Shown in pieces: positions 50,081 through 62,825 of a DNA stretch of 64,000 nt. Every line of letters starts with the position of its first letter. The first letter of the stretch is position 1. The position numbers and the translations under genes were made by a program. A model generated the notes under the pieces. That model saw only the letters and a program-made list of their open reading frames with translations. It did no database searches and was not told the DNA's origin. This DNA is from Agelaius tricolor (lineage: Eukaryota; Chordata; Aves; Passeriformes; Icteridae): NCBI GenBank assembly GCA_023055355.1, contig JALJCS010000002.1:77581001-77645000 (forward strand). Direction: 5' to 3'.

Positions 50081-51236
50081 ATGCCAAAAGTAAGCTCAGA
50101 GATGTTGCAAAAGCTGGGGAAAAAGTCAAGGAGGAAGACACAACTTGGGAAAATATGGGGGACATGGTATGAACACTTGAAAATATCTAAAATCAAAAAA
50201 AAAAAAAAATCTTCCCCATATGCCAGTAAGTGCAGGCACATGAGCAAAGCTTGCCCAAATTGATCCCTGCTGAAGGCTAAAAGAGAAAAGAAGGACTTAC
50301 AAACAGGCTGGAATGGAGATATCATCAAAGGAATTGCAATTGGAGGAGAAAAAAAAGAAAAGTGGGAAATTTGGGCAATTTAGTGACTAGAAGAAAATGG
50401 ACCGGGATTATATCAGAGCAGTGCAAAAAACCAAAAGATGCCAAAATTAAGCCCACAGATGTTGCAAAAGCCGGGGAAAATGTCAAGGAAGAAGAGAAAT
50501 CTTGGAGAGGAAGATATGAGGGACATGGTATGAACACTTGAAAAAATCTAAAATCAAAAAAAAAAAATCTTCCCCATATGCCAGTAAGTGCAGGCACATG
50601 TGCAAAGCTTGCCCAAATTGATCCCCGCTGAAGGCTAAAAGAGAAAAGAAGGACTTACAAACAGGCTGGAGCGGAGATATCATCAAAGGAATTGCAATTG
50701 GAGGAGAAAAAAAAGTGGGAAATTTGGGCAATTTAGTGACTAGAAGAAAATGGACCGGGATTATATCAGAGCAGTGCAAAAAACCAAAAGATGCCAAAAC
50801 TAAGCTCACAGACCTTGCAAAAGCTGGGGAAAAAGTCAAGAAGGAAGACACAACTTGGAGGGGAAGATTTAAAAGACATGGCATGGAGGCTTCAAAAGAA
50901 GAAAAAAAAAAAGGAAAAAATCTTTCCCAAAGTCCAAGCCATCAAAAGGCATGGCATGTCATCAAGTGCAGGGACATGCACCAAAGATTCCTCTCTTGGT
51001 CCCCATTGAAATCGCAAGATTCCGTTTCCCTTCCCGAAAGGAAATTTCATTTCCTTTCGGGAAGGAAACGGAATCTTGCGACCCTGGAAAGAAAGGCTTC
51101 CAAAGCCTCGGGAAAGGAGATAGGATCAAATGAAATGCGAGTGAAAAAAGAGGCAAAAAAGCCAGAAAATGGGGACTTGTCGTGTCTTCCAGAAATGGTC
51201 TGTGAGGAAAAGAGCTGCATTGCAAAGCACCAAAAG
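50081..51236 (+). repeat. Unit 44 (class 8, aagaag and d5, 1156 bp)
   Basis: Same genotype as unit 25, 22003 bp upstream. Confidence 0.95.
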
Positions 51237-52395
51237 ATGCCAAAAGTAAGCTCAGAGATGTTGCAAAAGCTGGGGAAAAAGTCAAGGAGGAAGACACAAC
51301 TTGGGAAAATATGGGGGACATGGTATGAACACTTGAAAATATCTAAAATCAAAAAAAAAAAAATCTTCCCCATATGCCAGTAAGTGCAGGCACATGTGCA
51401 AAGCTTGCCCAAATTGATCCCCGCTGAAGGCTAAAAGAGAAAAGAAGGACTTACAAACAGGCTGGAACGGAGATATCATCAAAGGAATTGCAATTGGAGG
51501 AGAAAAAAAAGAAAAGTGGGAAATTTGGGCAATTTAGTGACTAGAAGAAAATGGACCGGGATTATATCAGAGCAGTGCAAAAAACCAAAAGATGCCAAAA
51601 TTAAGCCCACAGATGTTGCAAAAGCCGGGGAAAATGTCAAGGAAAAAGAGAAATCTTGGAGAGGAAGATATGAGGGACATGGTATGAACACTTGAAAAAA
51701 TCTAAAATCAAAAAAAAAAAATCTTCCCCATATGCCAGTAAGTGCAGGCACATGTGCAAAGCTTGCCCAAATTGATCCCCGCTGAAGGCTAAAAGAGAAA
51801 AGAAGGACTTACAAACAGGCTGGAGCGGAGATATCATCAAAGGAATTGCAATTGGAGGAGAAAAAAAAGAAAAGTGGGAAATTTGGGCAATTTAGTGACT
51901 AGAAGAAAATGGACCGGGATTATATCAGAGCAGTGCAAAAAACCAAAAGATGCCAAAACTAAGCTCACAGACCTTGCAAAAGCTGGGGAAAAAGTCAAGA
52001 AGGAAGACACAACTTGGAGGGGAAGATTTAAAAGACATGGCATGGAGGCTTCAAAAGAAGAAAAAAAAAAAGGAAAAAATCTTTCCCAAAGTCCAAGCCA
52101 TCAAAAGGCATGGCATGTCATCAAGTGCAGGGACATGCACCAAAGATTCCTCTCTTGGTCCCCATTGAAATCGCAAGATTCCGTTTCCCTTCCCGAAAGG
52201 AAATTTCATTTCCTTTCGGGAAGGAAACGGAATCTTGCGACCCTGGAAAGAAAGGCTTCCAAAGCCTCGGGAAAGGAGATAGGATCAAATGAAATGCGAG
52301 TGAAAAAAGAGGCAAAAAAGCCAGAAAATGGGGACTTGTCGTGTCTTCCAGAAATGGTCTGTGAGGAAAAGAGCTGCATTGCAAAGCACCAAAAG
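51237..52395 (+). repeat. Unit 45 (class 6, 1159 bp)
   Basis: Counterpart of unit 26, lacking the private change at 30358. Confidence 0.95.
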
Positions 52396-53555
52396 ATGCC
52401 AAAACTAAGCTCAGAGATGTTGCAAAAGCTGGGGAAAAAGTCCAGGAGGAAGACACAACTTGGGAAAATATGGGGGACATGGTATGAACACTTGAAAATA
52501 TCTAAAATCAAAAAAAAAAAAAATCTTCCCCATATGCCAGTAAGTGCAGGCACATGAGCAAAGCTTGCCCAAATTGATCCCTGCTGAAGGCTAAAAGAGA
52601 AAAGAAGGACTTACAAACAGGCTGGAATGGAGATATCATCAAAGGAATTGCAATTGGAGGAGAAAAAAAAGAAAAGTGGGAAATTTGGGCAATTTAGTGA
52701 CTAGAAGAAAATGGACCGGGATTATATCAGAGCAGTGCAAAAAACCAAAAGATGCCAAAATTAAGCCCACAGATGTTGCAAAAGCCGGGGAAAATGTCAA
52801 GGAAGAAGAGAAATCTTGGAGAGGAAGATATGAGGGACATGGTATGAACACTTGAAAAAATCTAAAATCAAAAAAAAAAAATCTTCCCCATATGCCAGTA
52901 AGTGCAGGCACATGTGCAAAGCTTGCCCAAATTGATCCCCGCTGAAGGCTAAAAGAGAAAAGAAGGACTTACAAACAGGCTGGAGCGGAGATATCATCAA
53001 AGGAATTGCAATTGGAGGAGAAAAAAAAGAAAAGTGGGAAATTTGGGCAATTTAGTGACTAGAAGAAAATGGACCGGGATTATATCAGAGCAGTGCAAAA
53101 AACCAAAAGATGCCAAAACTAAGCTCACAGACCTTGCAAAAGCTGGGGAAAAAGTCAAGAAGGAAGACACAACTTGGAGGGGAAGATTTAAAAGACATGG
53201 CATGGAGGCTTCAAAAGAAGAAAAAAAAAAAGGAAAAAATCTTTCCCAAAGTCCAAGCCATCAAAAGGCATGGCATGTCATCAAGTGCAGGGACATGCAC
53301 CAAAGATTCCTCTCTTGGTCCCCATTGAAATCGCAAGATTCCGTTTCCCTTCCCGAAAGGAAATTTCATTTCCTTTCGGGAAGGAAACGGAATCTTGCGA
53401 CCCTGGAAAGAAAGGCTTCCAAAGCCTCGGGAAAGGAGATAGGATCAAATGAAATGCGAGTGAAAAAAGAGGCAAAAAAGCCAGAAAATGGGGACTTGTC
53501 GTGTCTTCCAGAAATGGTCTGTGAGGAAAAGAGCTGCATTGCAAAGCACCAAAAG
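52396..53555 (+). repeat. Unit 46 (class 7, 1160 bp)
   Basis: Counterpart of unit 27. Confidence 0.95.
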
Positions 53556-54710
53556 ATGCCAAAAGTAAGCTCAGAGATGTTGCAAAAGCTGGGGAAAAAG
53601 TCAAGGAGGAAGACACAACTTGGGAAAATATGGGGGACATGGTATGAACACTGGAAAAAATCTAAAATCAAAAAAAAAAAAAATCTTCCCCATATGCCAG
53701 TAAGTGCAGGCACATGTGCAAAGCTTGCCCAAATTGATCCCCGCTGAAGGCTAAAAGAGAAAAGAAGGACTTACAAACAGGCTGGAACGGAGATATCATC
53801 AAAGGAATTGCAATTGGAGGAGAAAAAAAAGAAAAGTGGGAAATTTGGGCAATTTAGTGACTAGAAGAAAATGGACCGGGATTATATCAGAGCAGTGCAA
53901 AAAACCAAAAGATGCCAAAATTAAGCCCACAGATGTTGCAAAAGCCGGGGAAAATGTCAAGGAAAAAGAGAAATCTTGGAGAGGAAGATATGAGGGACAT
54001 GGTATGAACACTTGAAAAAATCTAAAATCAAAAAAAAAAAATCTTCCCCATATGCCAGTAAGTGCAGGCACATGTGCAAAGCTTGCCCAAATTGATCCCC
54101 GCTGAAGGCTAAAAGAGAAAAGAAGGACTTACAAACAGGCTGGAGCGGAGATATCATCAAAGGAATTGCAATTGGAGGAGAAAAAAAAGTGGGAAATTTG
54201 GGCAATTTAGTGACTAGAAGAAAATGGACCGGGATTATATCAGAGCAGTGCAAAAAACCAAAAGATGCCAAAACTAAGCTCACAGACCTTGCAAAAGCTG
54301 GGGAAAAAGTCAAGAAGGAAGACACAACTTGGAGGGGAAGATTTAAAAGACATGGCATGGAGGCTTCAAAAGAAGAAAAAAAAAAAGGAAAAAATCTTTC
54401 CCAAAGTCCAAGCCATCAAAAGGCATGGCATGTCATCAAGTGCAGGGACATGCACCAAAGATTCCTCTCTTGGTCCCCATTGAAATCGCAAGATTCCGTT
54501 TCCCTTCCCGAAAGGAAATTTCATTTCCTTTCGGGAAGGAAACGGAATCTTGCGACCCTGGAAAGAAAGGCTTCCAAAGCCTCGGGAAAGGAGATAGGAT
54601 CAAATGAAATGCGAGTGAAAAAAGAGGCAAAAAAGCCAGAAAATGGGGACTTGTCGTGTCTTCCAGAAATGGTCTGTGAGGAAAAGAGCTGCATTGCAAA
54701 GCACCAAAAG
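53556..54710 (+). repeat. Unit 47 (class 3, 1155 bp)
   Basis: Counterpart of unit 28. Confidence 0.95.
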
Positions 54711-55872
54711 ATGCCAAAAGTAAGCTCAGAGATGTTGCAAAAGCTGGGGAAAAAGTCAAGGAGGAAGACACAACTTGGGAAAATATGGGGGACATGGTAT
54801 GAACACTTGAAAATATCTAAAATCAAAAAAAAAAAAAAAATCTTCCCCATATGCCAGTAAGTGCAGGCACATGAGCAAAGCTTGCCCAAATTGATCCCTG
54901 CTGAAGGCTAAAAGAGAAAAGAAGGACTTACAAACAGGCTGGAATGGAGATATCATCAAAGGAATTGCAATTGGAGGAGAAAAAAAAGAAAAGTGGGAAA
55001 TTTGGGCAATTTAGTGACTAGAAGAAAATGGACCGGGATTATATCAGAGCAGTGCAAAAAACCAAAAGATGCCAAAATTAAGCCCACAGATGTTGCAAAA
55101 GCCGGGGAAAATGTCAAGGAAAAAGAGAAATCTTGGAGAGGAAGATATGAGGGACATGGTATGAACACTTGAAAAAATCTAAAATCAAAAAAAAAAAATC
55201 TTCCCCATATGCCAGTAAGTGCAGGCACATGTGCAAAGCTTGCCCAAATTGATCCCCGCTGAAGGCTAAAAGAGAAAAGAAGGACTTACAAACAGGCTGG
55301 AGCGGAGATATCATCAAAGGAATTGCAATTGGAGGAGAAAAAAAAGAAAAGTGGGAAATTTGGGCAATTTAGTGACTAGAAGAAAATGGACCGGGATTAT
55401 ATCAGAGCAGTGCAAAAAACCAAAAGATGCCAAAACTAAGCTCACAGACCTTGCAAAAGCTGGGGAAAAAGTCAAGAAGGAAGACACAACTTGGAGGGGA
55501 AGATTTAAAAGACATGGCATGGAGGCTTCAAAAGAAGAAAAAAAAAAAGGAAAAAATCTTTCCCAAAGTCCAAGCCATCAAAAGGCATGGCATGTCATCA
55601 AGTGCAGGGACATGCACCAAAGATTCCTCTCTTGGTCCCCATTGAAATCGCAAGATTCCGTTTCCCTTCCCGAAAGGAAATTTCATTTCCTTTCGGGAAG
55701 GAAACGGAATCTTGCGACCCTGGAAAGAAAGGCTTCCAAAGCCTCGGGAAAGGAGATAGGATCAAATGAAATGCGAGTGAAAAAAGAGGCAAAAAAGCCA
55801 GAAAATGGGGACTTGTCGTGTCTTCCAGAAATGGTCTGTGAGGAAAAGAGCTGCATTGCAAAACACCAAAAG
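54711..55872 (+). repeat. Unit 48 (class 4, 1162 bp)
   Basis: Counterpart of unit 29, but carries the A variant gcaaaacacc at 55863 with a C run of normal length. Confidence 0.95.
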
Positions 55873-57028
55873 ATGCCAAAAGTAAGCTCAGAGATGTTGC
55901 AAAAGCTGGGGAAAAAGTCCAGGAGGAAGACACAACTTGGGAAAATATGGGGGACATGGTATGAACACTTGAAAATATCTAAAATCAAAAAAAAAAAAAA
56001 TCTTCCCCATATGCCAGTAAGTGCAGGCACATGAGCAAAGCTTGCCCAAATTGATCCCTGCTGAAGGCTAAAAGAGAAAAGAAGGACTTACAAACAGGCT
56101 GGAATGGAGATATCATCAAAGGAATTGCAATTGGAGGAGAAAAAAAAGAAAAGTGGGAAATTTGGGCAATTTAGTGACTAGAAGAAAATGGACCGGGATT
56201 ATATCAGAGCAGTGCAAAAAACCAAAAGATGCCAAAATTAAGCCCACAGATGTTGCAAAAGCCGGGGAAAATGTCAAGGAAGAAGAGAAATCTTGGAGAG
56301 GAAGATATGAGGGACATGGGATGAACACTTGAAAAAATCTAAAATCAAAAAAAAAAAAATCTTCCCCATATGCCAGTAAGTGCAGGCACATGTGCAAAGC
56401 TTGCCCAAATTGATCCCCGCTGAAGGCTAAAAGAGAAAAGAAGGACTTACAAACAGGCTGGAGCGGAGATATCATCAAAGGAATTGCAATTGGAGGAGAA
56501 AAAAAAGTGGGAAATTTGGGCAATTTAGTGACTAGAAGAAAATGGACCGGGATTATATCAGAGCAGTGCAAAAAACCAAAAGATGCCAAAACTAAGCTCA
56601 CAGACCTTGCAAAAGCTGGGGAAAAAGTCAAGAAGGAAGACACAACTTGGAGGGGAAGATTTAAAAGACATGGCATGGAGGCTTCAAAAGAAGAAAAAAA
56701 AAAAGGAAAAAATCTTTCCCAAAGTCCAAGCCATCAAAAGGCATGGCATGTCATCAAGTGCAGGGACATGCACCAAAGATTCCTCTCTTGGTCCCCATTG
56801 AAATCGCAAGATTCCGTTTCCCTTCCCGAAAGGAAATTTCATTTCCTTTCGGGAAGGAAACGGAATCTTGCGACCCTGGAAAGAAAGGCTTCCAAAGCCT
56901 CGGGAAAGGAGATAGGATCAAATGAAATGCGAGTGAAAAAAGAGGCAAAAAAGCCAGAAAATGGGGACTTGTCGTGTCTTCCAGAAATGGTCTGTGAGGA
57001 AAAGAGCTGCATTGCAAAGCACCAAAAG
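55873..57028 (+). repeat. Unit 49 (class 5, 1156 bp)
   Basis: Same genotype as units 8, 35 and 41. Confidence 0.95.
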
Positions 57029-58188
57029 ATGCCAAAACTAAGCTCAGAGATGTTGCAAAAGCTGGGGAAAAAGTCCAGGAGGAAGACACAACTTGGGAAA
57101 ATATGGGGGACATGGTATGAACACTTGAAAATATCTAAAATCAAAAAAAAAAAAAATCTTCCCCATATGCCAGTAAGTGCAGGCACATGTGCAAAGCTTG
57201 CCCAAATTGATCCCCGCTGAAGGCTAAAAGAGAAAAGAAGGACTTACAAACAGGCTGGAACGGAGATATCATCAAAGGAATTGCAATTGGAGGAGAAAAA
57301 AAAGAAAAGTGGGAAATTTGGGCAATTTAGTGACTAGAAGAAAATGGACCGGGATTATATCAGAGCAGTGCAAAAAACCAAAAGATGCCAAAATTAAGCC
57401 CACAGATGTTGCAAAAGCCGGGGAAAATGTCAAGGAAAAAGAGAAATCTTGGAGAGGAAGATATGAGGGACATGGTATGAACACTTGAAAAAATCTAAAA
57501 TCAAAAAAAAAAAATCTTCCCCATATGCCAGTAAGTGCAGGCACATGTGCAAAGCTTGCCCAAATTGATCCCCGCTGAAGGCTAAAAGAGAAAAGAAGGA
57601 CTTACAAACAGGCTGGAGCGGAGATATCATCAAAGGAATTGCAATTGGAGGAGAAAAAAAAGAAAAGTGGGAAATTTGGGCAATTTAGTGACTAGAAGAA
57701 AATGGACCGGGATTATATCAGAGCAGTGCAAAAAACCAAAAGATGCCAAAACTAAGCTCACAGACCTTGCAAAAGCTGGGGAAAAAGTCAAGAAGGAAGA
57801 CACAACTTGGAGGGGAAGATTTAAAAGACATGGCATGGAGGCTTCAAAAGAAGAAAAAAAAAAAGGAAAAAATCTTTCCCAAAGTCCAAGCCATCAAAAG
57901 GCATGGCATGTCATCAAGTGCAGGGACATGCACCAAAGATTCCTCTCTTGGTCCCCATTGAAATCGCAAGATTCCGTTTCCCTTCCCGAAAGGAAATTTC
58001 ATTTCCTTTCGGGAAGGAAACGGAATCTTGCGACCCTGGAAAGAAAGGCTTCCAAAGCCTCGGGAAAGGAGATAGGATCAAATGAAATGCGAGTGAAAAA
58101 AGAGGCAAAAAAGCCAGAAAATGGGGACTTGTCGTGTCTTCCAGAAATGGTCTGTGAGGAAAAGAGCTGCATTGCAAAGCACCAAAAG
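57029..58188 (+). repeat. Unit 50 (class 10, 1160 bp)
   Basis: A: class 2 head (ctaag, tccagg, run 14) joined to a class 1-like tail (atgtgc, ccccgc, aacgg). B: aaaaag, ggtatg, full. Confidence 0.95.
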
Positions 58189-59349
58189 ATGCCAAAAGTA
58201 AGCTCAGAGATGTTGCAAAAGCTGGGGAAAAAGTCCAGGAGGAAGACACAACTTGGGAAAATATGGGGGACATGGTATGAACACTTGAAAATATCTAAAA
58301 TCAAAAAAAAAAAAAAATCTTCCCCATATGCCAGTAAGTGCAGGCACATGAGCAAAGCTTGCCCAAATTGATCCCTGCTGAAGGCTAAAAGAGAAAAGAA
58401 GGACTTACAAACAGGCTGGAACGGAGATATCATCAAAGGAATTGCAATTGGAGGAGAAAAAAAAGAAAAGTGGGAAATTTGGGCAATTTAGTGACTAGAA
58501 GAAAATGGACCGGGATTATATCAGAGCAGTGCAAAAAACCAAAAGATGCCAAAATTAAGCCCACAGATGTTGCAAAAGCTGGGGAAAATGTCAAGGAAAA
58601 AGAGAAATCTTGGAGAGGAAGATATGAGGGACATGGGATGAACACTTGAAAAAATCTAAAATCAAAAAAAAAAAATCTTCCCCATATGCCAGTAAGTGCA
58701 GGCACATGTGCAAAGCTTGCCCAAATTGATCCCCGCTGAAGGCTAAAAGAGAAAAGAAGGACTTACAAACAGGCTGGAGCGGAGATATCATCAAAGGAAT
58801 TGCAATTGGAGGAGAAAAAAAAGAAAAGTGGGAAATTTGGGCAATTTAGTGACTAGAAGAAAATGGACCGGGATTATATCAGAGCAGTGCAAAAAACCAA
58901 AAGATGCCAAAACTAAGCTCACAGACCTTGCAAAAGCTGGGGAAAAAGTCAAGAAGGAAGACACAACTTGGAGGGGAAGATTTAAAAGACATGGCATGGA
59001 GGCTTCAAAAGAAGAAAAAAAAAAAGGAAAAAATCTTTCCCAAAGTCCAAGCCATCAAAAGGCATGGCATGTCATCAAGTGCAGGGACATGCACCAAAGA
59101 TTCCTCTCTTGGTCCCCATTGAAATCGCAAGATTCCGTTTCCCTTCCCGAAAGGAAATTTCATTTCCTTTCGGGAAGGAAACGGAATCTTGCGACCCTGG
59201 AAAGAAAGGCTTCCAAAGCCTCGGGAAAGGAGATAGGATCAAATGAAATGCGAGTGAAAAAAGAGGCAAAAAAGCCAGAAAATGGGGACTTGTCGTGTCT
59301 TCCAGAAATGGTCTGTGAGGAAAAGAGCTGCATTGCAAAGCACCAAAAG
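58189..59349 (+). repeat. Unit 51 (class 11, 1161 bp)
   Basis: A: gtaag, tccagg, run 15, atgagc, ccctgc, aacgg. B: aaaaag with gggatg, and a private C-to-T change at 58580 (gctgggg). Confidence 0.95.
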
Positions 59350-60509
59350 ATGCCAAAACTAAGCTCAGAGATGTTGCAAAAGCTGGGGAAAAAGTCCAGG
59401 AGGAAGACACAACTTGGGAAAATATGGGGGACATGGTATGAACACTTGAAAATATCTAAAATCAAAAAAAAAAAAAATCTTCCCCATATGCCAGTAAGTG
59501 CAGGCACATGTGCAAAGCTTGCCCAAATTGATCCCCGCTGAAGGCTAAAAGAGAAAAGAAGGACTTACAAACAGGCTGGAACGGAGATATCATCAAAGGA
59601 ATTGCAATTGGAGGAGAAAAAAAAGAAAAGTGGGAAATTTGGGCAATTTAGTGACTAGAAGAAAATGGACCGGGATTATATCAGAGCAGTGCAAAAAACC
59701 AAAAGATGCCAAAATTAAGCCCACAGATGTTGCAAAAGCCGGGGAAAATGTCAAGGAAAAAGAGAAATCTTGGAGAGGAAGATATGAGGGACATGGTATG
59801 AACACTTGAAAAAATCTAAAATCAAAAAAAAAAAATCTTCCCCATATGCCAGTAAGTGCAGGCACATGTGCAAAGCTTGCCCAAATTGATCCCCGCTGAA
59901 GGCTAAAAGAGAAAAGAAGGACTTACAAACAGGCTGGAGCGGAGATATCATCAAAGGAATTGCAATTGGAGGAGAAAAAAAAGAAAAGTGGGAAATTTGG
60001 GCAATTTAGTGACTAGAAGAAAATGGACCGGGATTATATCAGAGCAGTGCAAAAAACCAAAAGATGCCAAAACTAAGCTCACAGACCTTGCAAAAGCTGG
60101 GGAAAAAGTCAAGAAGGAAGACACAACTTGGAGGGGAAGATTTAAAAGACATGGCATGGAGGCTTCAAAAGAAGAAAAAAAAAAAGGAAAAAATCTTTCC
60201 CAAAGTCCAAGCCATCAAAAGGCATGGCATGTCATCAAGTGCAGGGACATGCACCAAAGATTCCTCTCTTGGTCCCCATTGAAATCGCAAGATTCCGTTT
60301 CCCTTCCCGAAAGGAAATTTCATTTCCTTTCGGGAAGGAAACGGAATCTTGCGACCCTGGAAAGAAAGGCTTCCAAAGCCTCGGGAAAGGAGATAGGATC
60401 AAATGAAATGCGAGTGAAAAAAGAGGCAAAAAAGCCAGAAAATGGGGACTTGTCGTGTCTTCCAGAAATGGTCTGTGAGGAAAAGAGCTGCATTGCAAAG
60501 CACCAAAAG
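59350..60509 (+). repeat. Unit 52 (class 10, 1160 bp)
   Basis: Copy of unit 50. Confidence 0.95.
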
Positions 60510-61670
60510 ATGCCAAAAGTAAGCTCAGAGATGTTGCAAAAGCTGGGGAAAAAGTCCAGGAGGAAGACACAACTTGGGAAAATATGGGGGACATGGTATG
60601 AACACTTGAAAATATCTAAAATCAAAAAAAAAAAAAAATCTTCCCCATATGCCAGTAAGTGCAGGCACATGAGCAAAGCTTGCCCAAATTGATCCCTGCT
60701 GAAGGCTAAAAGAGAAAAGAAGGACTTACAAACAGGCTGGAACGGAGATATCATCAAAGGAATTGCAATTGGAGGAGAAAAAAAAGAAAAGTGGGAAATT
60801 TGGGCAATTTAGTGACTAGAAGAAAATGGACCGGGATTATATCAGAGCAGTGCAAAAAACCAAAAGATGCCAAAATTAAGCCCACAGATGTTGCAAAAGC
60901 CGGGGAAAATGTCAAGGAAAAAGAGAAATCTTGGAGAGGAAGATATGAGGGACATGGTATGAACACTTGAAAAAATCTAAAATCAAAAAAAAAAAATCTT
61001 CCCCATATGCCAGTAAGTGCAGGCACATGTGCAAAGCTTGCCCAAATTGATCCCCGCTGAAGGCTAAAAGAGAAAAGAAGGACTTACAAACAGGCTGGAG
61101 CGGAGATATCATCAAAGGAATTGCAATTGGAGGAGAAAAAAAAGAAAAGTGGGAAATTTGGGCAATTTAGTGACTAGAAGAAAATGGACCGGGATTATAT
61201 CAGAGCAGTGCAAAAAACCAAAAGATGCCAAAACTAAGCTCACAGACCTTGCAAAAGCTGGGGAAAAAGTCAAGAAGGAAGACACAACTTGGAGGGGAAG
61301 ATTTAAAAGACATGGCATGGAGGCTTCAAAAGAAGAAAAAAAAAAAGGAAAAAATCTTTCCCAAAGTCCAAGCCATCAAAAGGCATGGCATGTCATCAAG
61401 TGCAGGGACATGCACCAAAGATTCCTCTCTTGGTCCCCATTGAAATCGCAAGATTCCGTTTCCCTTCCCGAAAGGAAATTTCATTTCCTTTCGGGAAGGA
61501 AACGGAATCTTGCGACCCTGGAAAGAAAGGCTTCCAAAGCCTCGGGAAAGGAGATAGGATCAAATGAAATGCGAGTGAAAAAAGAGGCAAAAAAGCCAGA
61601 AAATGGGGACTTGTCGTGTCTTCCAGAAATGGTCTGTGAGGAAAAGAGCTGCATTGCAAAGCACCAAAAG
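60510..61670 (+). repeat. Unit 53 (class 11, 1161 bp)
   Basis: Like unit 51 but with ggtatg and the common gccgggg in B. Confidence 0.95.
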
Positions 61671-62825
61671 ATGCCAAAAGTAAGCTCAGAGATGTTGCAA
61701 AAGCTGGGGAAAAAGTCCAGGAGGAAGACACAACTTGGGAAAATATGGGGGACATGGTATGAACACTTGAAAATATCTAAAATCAAAAAAAAAAAAAATC
61801 TTCCCCATATGCCAGTAAGTGCAGGCACATGAGCAAAGCTTGCCCAAATTGATCCCTGCTGAAGGCTAAAAGAGAAAAGAAGGACTTACAAACAGGCTGG
61901 AATGGAGATATCATCAAAGGAATTGCAATTGGAGGAGAAAAAAAAGAAAAGTGGGAAATTTGGGCAATTTAGTGACTAGAAGAAAATGGACCGGGATTAT
62001 ATCAGAGCAGTGCAAAAAACCAAAAGATGCCAAAATTAAGCCCACAGATGTTGCAAAAGCCGGGGAAAATGTCAAGGAAAAAGAGAAATCTTGGAGAGGA
62101 AGATATGAGGGACATGGTATGAACACTTGAAAAAATCTAAAATCAAAAAAAAAAAATCTTCCCCATATGCCAGTAAGTGCAGGCACATGTGCAAAGCTTG
62201 CCCAAATTGATCCCCGCTGAAGGCTAAAAGAGAAAAGAAGGACTTACAAACAGGCTGGAGCGGAGATATCATCAAAGGAATTGCAATTGGAGGAGAAAAA
62301 AAAGTGGGAAATTTGGGCAATTTAGTGACTAGAAGAAAATGGACCGGGATTATATCAGAGCAGTGCAAAAAACCAAAAGATGCCAAAACTAAGCTCACAG
62401 ACCTTGCAAAAGCTGGGGAAAAAGTCAAGAAGGAAGACACAACTTGGAGGGGAAGATTTAAAAGACATGGCATGGAGGCTTCAAAAGAAGAAAAAAAAAA
62501 AGGAAAAAATCTTTCCCAAAGTCCAAGCCATCAAAAGGCATGGCATGTCATCAAGTGCAGGGACATGCACCAAAGATTCCTCTCTTGGTCCCCATTGAAA
62601 TCGCAAGATTCCGTTTCCCTTCCCGAAAGGAAATTTCATTTCCTTTCGGGAAGGAAACGGAATCTTGCGACCCTGGAAAGAAAGGCTTCCAAAGCCTCGG
62701 GAAAGGAGATAGGATCAAATGAAATGCGAGTGAAAAAAGAGGCAAAAAAGCCAGAAAATGGGGACTTGTCGTGTCTTCCAGAAATGGTCTGTGAGGAAAA
62801 GAGCTGCATTGCAAAGCACCAAAAG
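61671..62825 (+). repeat. Unit 54 (class 5 A with class 3-like B, 1155 bp)
   Basis: A: gtaag, tccagg, run 14, atgagc, ccctgc, aatgg. B: aaaaag, ggtatg, d5. The combination is seen once. Confidence 0.95.

Larger units (their letters stand above)
50081..55872 (+). repeat. Five-unit block, copy 2 (units 44-48)
   Basis: It matches 28078-33869 unit by unit and begins directly after the six-unit duplication ends at 50080. That boundary therefore joins two different higher-order patterns. Confidence 0.85.
57029..59349 (+). repeat. Two-unit block, copy 1 (units 50-51)
   Basis: Lengths are 1160 and 1161. The pair is repeated 2321 bp downstream. It differs from copy 2 by gctgggg at 58580 and by gggatg in monomer B of unit 51. 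Confidence 0.88.
59350..61670 (+). repeat. Two-unit block, copy 2 (units 52-53)
   Basis: This is the second copy of the 2321-bp dimer of units. Its second unit has the common gccgggg and ggtatg forms. Confidence 0.88.
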
